Shown: piece by piece, positions 6,992-9,591 of the stretch
Layout of the letters: each line of letters starts with the position of its first letter
Numbering within the stretch: the first letter of the stretch is position 1
Assembly: GCA_938024025.1 (NCBI GenBank)
Contig: CALJBY010000161.1
Location: 1-9,591 of the forward strand
Reading direction: 5' to 3'
DNA: 9,591 nt
Origin: an uncultured bacterium
Lineage (GTDB): Bacteria; Desulfobacterota; WTBG01
Translations under genes and position numbers: made by a program
Notes under the pieces: generated by a model
Database searches by the model: none
Told to the model about the DNA's origin: nothing
What the model saw: the letters and a program-made list of their open reading frames with translations, nothing else

Positions 6992-8104
6992 TTAGCTTCT
7001 CTTAAAGAGGTTTTGCAAAGAAGCGTTGGGGAAAATATTTCGTGCCATATCCAGCACGGTAAAAATCATCAATGGAATAAAAGCCCCCAGGGTCAGCAGC
7101 ACAAAAAAGCAGCAGACATAAAACTCGATGGGGTTCTTTTCAGCTGTCAGGACGACATGGGCCTTATACCCCGCGAGGTTCATTTTCGCATCAGGGTGGC
7201 AGTCAATGTAGGAACATGTTTTAAAAATATTATCTGTGTAGGACGCCGACTGGGGATCGTCCATTGATTTTATATCATGTATGGACTGCCCCGGTAATAC
7301 GTGGCAGTCTGTGCACTCGGCTGACCGCTCATCACCAAACGCCACAGACTTACCGTGCATGGTTTCCTCATATGATTTGAGAAGATTCGAGAGACCGTGT
7401 CTTTTCATCATTTCAGTATCTCCGTGGCAGCTTCCGCACATCTCAATAATCTCACGGGGCTCGCGCAGCTTCTGCATCCTGGAGGTAAAGTGGCTGTAAA
7501 ACTTGCGCATAAAAGCCTGCTCCTCATGACATATGGAGCATCGCTGGATCGTCTCCTGCTCAAGCCCCGGCATGTTTTCATTCAGGAATGCCAGCTCCCG
7601 GTAGAGGGGATCCTGGTGACAGGTTATACAGTCGGGATAGTCATCCTGGTGCTCTTTTAAGTTGCCTTCCGCGTCATACCTGCTGTGAGAACTGCGGGAT
7701 AAATGCTCCTCAACCCTCTGGTGTGAAAAGGGAAGCCCGGAAGAAGGCTCATCAATGTGACAGACGATCAGACAGTCAACCTGCTTAATCTCCCCGTGGG
7801 GAAATTTGTCAATGTCAGTATGGCAGTCCGAGCACTTCAAGTTACCGTGCGGGCTGTTAAGATAGAGGTCTTCCGTCACATAGAGAAGCCTGAAGGGCTC
7901 TTCCTGATCCTCCTGATTGCTTATATAGCTGAGGCCCCTGTACTTATGGCAAAAGAGACAGTTCTCTTCATCCACAGCCTGCACTTCAGCATTACCAAAG
8001 AACAAGAAAAGAAGTATTGCCGGCAGTACGTATCGTAGTGCTCTAAAACCGGTTAGCGTTCGCACGCGATGGATAGGCAGTACCCTGGGTATTTCTCTAA
8101 GCAT
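6992..8104 (-). CDS. Membrane-anchored octahaem c-type cytochrome
   Basis: This 370-residue protein has a basic N-terminus and hydrophobic export signal (about 24-37, cleavage near VQA at 43). Eight haem sites follow: CLFCH 49, CSDCH 91, CLIVCH 111 (CX3CH), CITCH 159, CSICH 189, CGSCH 223, CTDCH 264 and CSYIDCH 297 (CX4CH). One helix at about 326-350 (FVLLTLGAFIPLMIFTV) anchors the C-terminus and the protein ends 20 residues later, leaving the haem domain in the periplasm. The ATG at 8104 has a strong ribosome site (AAGGGAG). HGK, SIHDI and DPQS motifs near the seventh haem align with the partial gene at 1-1159, showing common descent. Family precedent suggests an intermediate that takes electrons from a membrane quinone oxidoreductase or passes them to it. 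The adjoining cytochrome b/c gene is the obvious partner, though a REP-bearing spacer separates them. Confidence 0.94.
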   Translation of the reverse strand: MLREIPRVLPIHRVRTLTGFRALRYVLPAILLFLFFGNAEVQAVDEENCLFCHKYRGLSYISNQEDQEEPFRLLYVTEDLYLNSPHGNLKCSDCHTDIDKFPHGEIKQVDCLIVCHIDEPSSGLPFSHQRVEEHLSRSSHSRYDAEGNLKEHQDDYPDCITCHQDPLYRELAFLNENMPGLEQETIQRCSICHEEQAFMRKFYSHFTSRMQKLREPREIIEMCGSCHGDTEMMKRHGLSNLLKSYEETMHGKSVAFGDERSAECTDCHVLPGQSIHDIKSMDDPQSASYTDNIFKTCSYIDCHPDAKMNLAGYKAHVVLTAEKNPIEFYVCCFFVLLTLGAFIPLMIFTVLDMARNIFPNASLQNLFKRS

Positions 8105-8233
8105 TGTTACTCCCTTTTTTATGCATGGTTCTCAATCACATTACAGAAAACAGAATGAAACATTTTTCCCTGCAATCTCACCTCACCATAAACTCGTAAC
8201 CTGCAACCCATCATGCATTTATCCTTTCAGCCC
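8105..8233. other. 129-bp spacer, no clear signal
   Basis: This spacer lies between the SUMF1-fold gene stop and the octahaem start. Apart from the octahaem ribosome site (GGGAG on the minus strand, about 8110-8115) no hairpin with a T-tract, convincing promoter or coding frame was found. The A/T-rich tract near 8110-8165 could hold a promoter but offers no consensus boxes. Confidence 0.4.
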
Positions 8234-8989
8234 TCACTTCGCCGGTTTTACACATCTAAACCCGTAACTGTAGCTCGTGGAAGACGGATTCGAGTTATGA
8301 CGTTTTGTAACCTTCACCTGATCCGGTGCGCAATACCAGGCCCAGCCCCTAAAAACCTTATATTTCCCGACAGAAGGTCCCGGGGGATTCTCACGGGGAC
8401 TTTCACCGTAGTACTCCTGGCTATACCAGTCCGAGCACCACTCCCATACATTTCCTATCATGTCATAAAGCCCATAGTCATTGGGCCTGAAGCTCTTAAC
8501 CGGCGAAATACCAAAGGATCCCACATTTGCAAAGCTCGGGTCAAAACTGTCACCCCAGGGGTATTTTCTCTCCAGGGTTCCTCCCCGGGCGGCATATGCC
8601 CACTCGGCCTCTGTGGGAAGACGTTTGCCGGCCCATGCAGCATAAGCGGCTGCATCGTTCCAGCTTACCCCGACCACGGGTTCATCGGGAAGGTCAATCT
8701 CCGGAAACCAGAAATCAGGGTTACGACGACCGGTATCTTTTAGAAATTTCTGGTACTGTTCGTTTGTTACTTCATGTATATCCATATAAAATGGATCAAG
8801 GGCAACTTCATGCCTGGGTTGCTGATCGGGAAAGCCACCGTCAGTACCCATCGTATAGGTTCCCCCGGGCACCAGGACCATCTCAACGGTGTCTTTCAAA
8901 TCGCGCGGTCCATCCGGCAAGGCATACAGTGATCCAGCCAGTACCTGCGTGAGAAATAGCATTAAACAAGTAAAAATAACTTTGCACAT
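8234..8989 (-). CDS. Exported SUMF1/FGE-sulfatase-fold protein, probably not a true FGE
   Basis: From the ATG at 8989 this is a 251-residue protein with a Sec signal (about 1-23) and one SUMF1-type domain to its end. Family marks are MVLVPGGTYTMG at 37, EVTNEQY at 73, GVSWNDAAAYAAWAGKRLPT near 107, GLYDMIGNVWEW at 173 and a closing YGFRC near 242. True formylglycine-generating enzymes have two cysteines five residues apart after RGGS. Here the segment is FRGWAWYC with Cys220 in the first position, but the second is Val225, and RGGS is altered to RGWA. Sulfatase activation is therefore unlikely; a binding, assembly or other modifying role is possible. No sulfatase gene is nearby. A GTG at 9070 would add 27 residues including CSNCGG ahead of the hydrophobic segment; the shorter form gives a normal signal peptide. 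The cytochrome context suggests a link to electron-chain assembly, which is inference. Confidence 0.88.
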   Translation of the reverse strand: MCKVIFTCLMLFLTQVLAGSLYALPDGPRDLKDTVEMVLVPGGTYTMGTDGGFPDQQPRHEVALDPFYMDIHEVTNEQYQKFLKDTGRRNPDFWFPEIDLPDEPVVGVSWNDAAAYAAWAGKRLPTEAEWAYAARGGTLERKYPWGDSFDPSFANVGSFGISPVKSFRPNDYGLYDMIGNVWEWCSDWYSQEYYGESPRENPPGPSVGKYKVFRGWAWYCAPDQVKVTKRHNSNPSSTSYSYGFRCVKPAK

Positions 8990-9106
8990 TGACCAGAACT
9001 CTTTTAAAATACAAGCTAACTTTTTCTTAAGGTACTCTCCACCGCAATTACTGCACTGCTCGGTATGCACACAGGTAGTGCGAGAAACACGCCCACGTCT
9101 TTTCCA
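8990..9106. other. 117-bp spacer, possible N-terminal extension of the SUMF1-fold gene
   Basis: This lies between the TPR stop and the preferred SUMF1-fold start. The frame is open back to a GTG at 9070 and encodes a short CxxC-containing stretch, so part of it may be coding. No terminator hairpin or promoter consensus was seen. Confidence 0.4.
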
Positions 9107-9586
9107 CTACTGCTCCCGCAAGAGCTGCTCACAGTTTTTCTTGTAATACCGCATAGCCTCTTTGTGGTTGCCTTTTTTCTCATACAGCTCTCCCACAACA
9201 TAGAAGATATCGTCATCAACATAGTTGGCTGCAATAACTTTTTTCAGGAGAGATTCCGCTTTATCAATCTCCCCCCTGCTCAAATAGACCTGACCCATAC
9301 CCTTGAGTGCGGCCAGATTATCCGGGTTGTTTTTTAAAACAAACTGAAATGCTTCCCCTGCCTTATCCGGTGCTTTCTGGTCGAGGTAAAGCATACCCAT
9401 CCCCAGGTATGCTTCTGTGCTGGCAGGATCATTTTTCAAGGCCTCCTGATAGGCATTCATAGCACTGTCATACCATCCCCTCTTTCTTAAATGATCAGCC
9501 AGTGAGAGATATCGTTCGCCTGTCTGATCAATGGGCGGAGATGCACCCTGAAAGTTCAGGACACTCTCTAGTTCTTCCTTGCTCAT
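9107..9586 (-). CDS. TPR-repeat protein, possibly 5'-truncated by window edge
   Basis: The visible frame gives 159 residues from the ATG at 9586. It is almost entirely TPR helical repeats: about 24-57 (LADHLRKRGWYDSAMNAYQEAL..DP), 58-91 (AYLGMGMLYLDQKAPDKAGEAF..NP), 92-123 and 124-157 (VVGELYEKKGNHKEAMRYYK). No signal peptide or membrane helix is visible. Only five bases lie beyond the ATG and the frame stays open through them, so the true start may be outside the window and this could be the C-terminal part of a larger TPR protein. TPR proteins act as protein-interaction scaffolds; an assembly role for the neighbouring exported cytochromes is plausible but unproven. Confidence 0.85.
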   Translation of the reverse strand: MSKEELESVLNFQGASPPIDQTGERYLSLADHLRKRGWYDSAMNAYQEALKNDPASTEAYLGMGMLYLDQKAPDKAGEAFQFVLKNNPDNLAALKGMGQVYLSRGEIDKAESLLKKVIAANYVDDDIFYVVGELYEKKGNHKEAMRYYKKNCEQLLREQ

Positions 9587-9591
9587 TTCTC

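Noticed and set aside
8990..9070. CxxC (CSNCGG) stretch as a zinc ribbon at the N-terminus of the SUMF1-fold protein
   Set aside because: It has a single CxxC pair and would precede the hydrophobic signal, needing a GTG start. It is more likely upstream non-coding sequence, though this is not certain.
1..9591. CRISPR array, tRNA, rRNA, insertion sequence or phage genes
   Set aside because: No regularly spaced direct repeats, RNA gene signatures, transposase or phage proteins were seen on either strand.

Overview
All recognisable genes lie on the minus strand, so transcription reads from high to low coordinates. The content is multihaem c-type cytochromes, a membrane cytochrome b and NHL beta-propellers. 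This points to a Gram-negative anaerobe that respires through haem-rich periplasmic or extracellular wiring, such as a Desulfobacterota/Geobacter-like lineage. That placement is inferred from gene content only; no taxonomic marker is present.

Layout in transcription order: (1) a small TPR protein, possibly cut at its 5' end by the window edge (9586-9107); (2) an exported SUMF1/FGE-fold protein lacking one of the two catalytic cysteines (8989-8234); (3) an octahaem c-type cytochrome with a C-terminal membrane anchor (8104-6992); (4) a 202-bp spacer holding a REP/BIME-like palindrome (6863-6914); (5) a cytochrome b with a periplasmic C-terminal tail carrying three c-haem motifs plus one degenerate motif (6789-5110); (6) a six-bladed NHL propeller (5123-4173); (7) a 16-haem c-type cytochrome (4167-2134); (8) a second NHL propeller, paralogous to the first (2118-1156); (9) a second octahaem cytochrome, paralogous to item 3, which continues past its membrane helix and off the left edge (1159 to 1).

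Genes 5 to 9 are packed with overlaps or gaps of 15 bp or less and are probably co-transcribed. The proposed working model is inference. Cytochrome b exchanges electrons with the quinone pool, the membrane-anchored octahaem proteins carry them into the periplasm, and the 16-haem protein relays them further, with the NHL propellers as partners or scaffolds. No outer-membrane porin, terminal reductase or regulator is visible. The direction of flow and the final donor or acceptor cannot be read from this window.

The most distinctive observations are: the apparently duplicated octahaem and NHL genes around one 16-haem protein; the shared CX3CH (third) and CX4CH (eighth) haem sites in both octahaem paralogues; the tetrahaem repeat pattern inside the 16-haem protein; and the CVNCT site in the cytochrome b/c protein.
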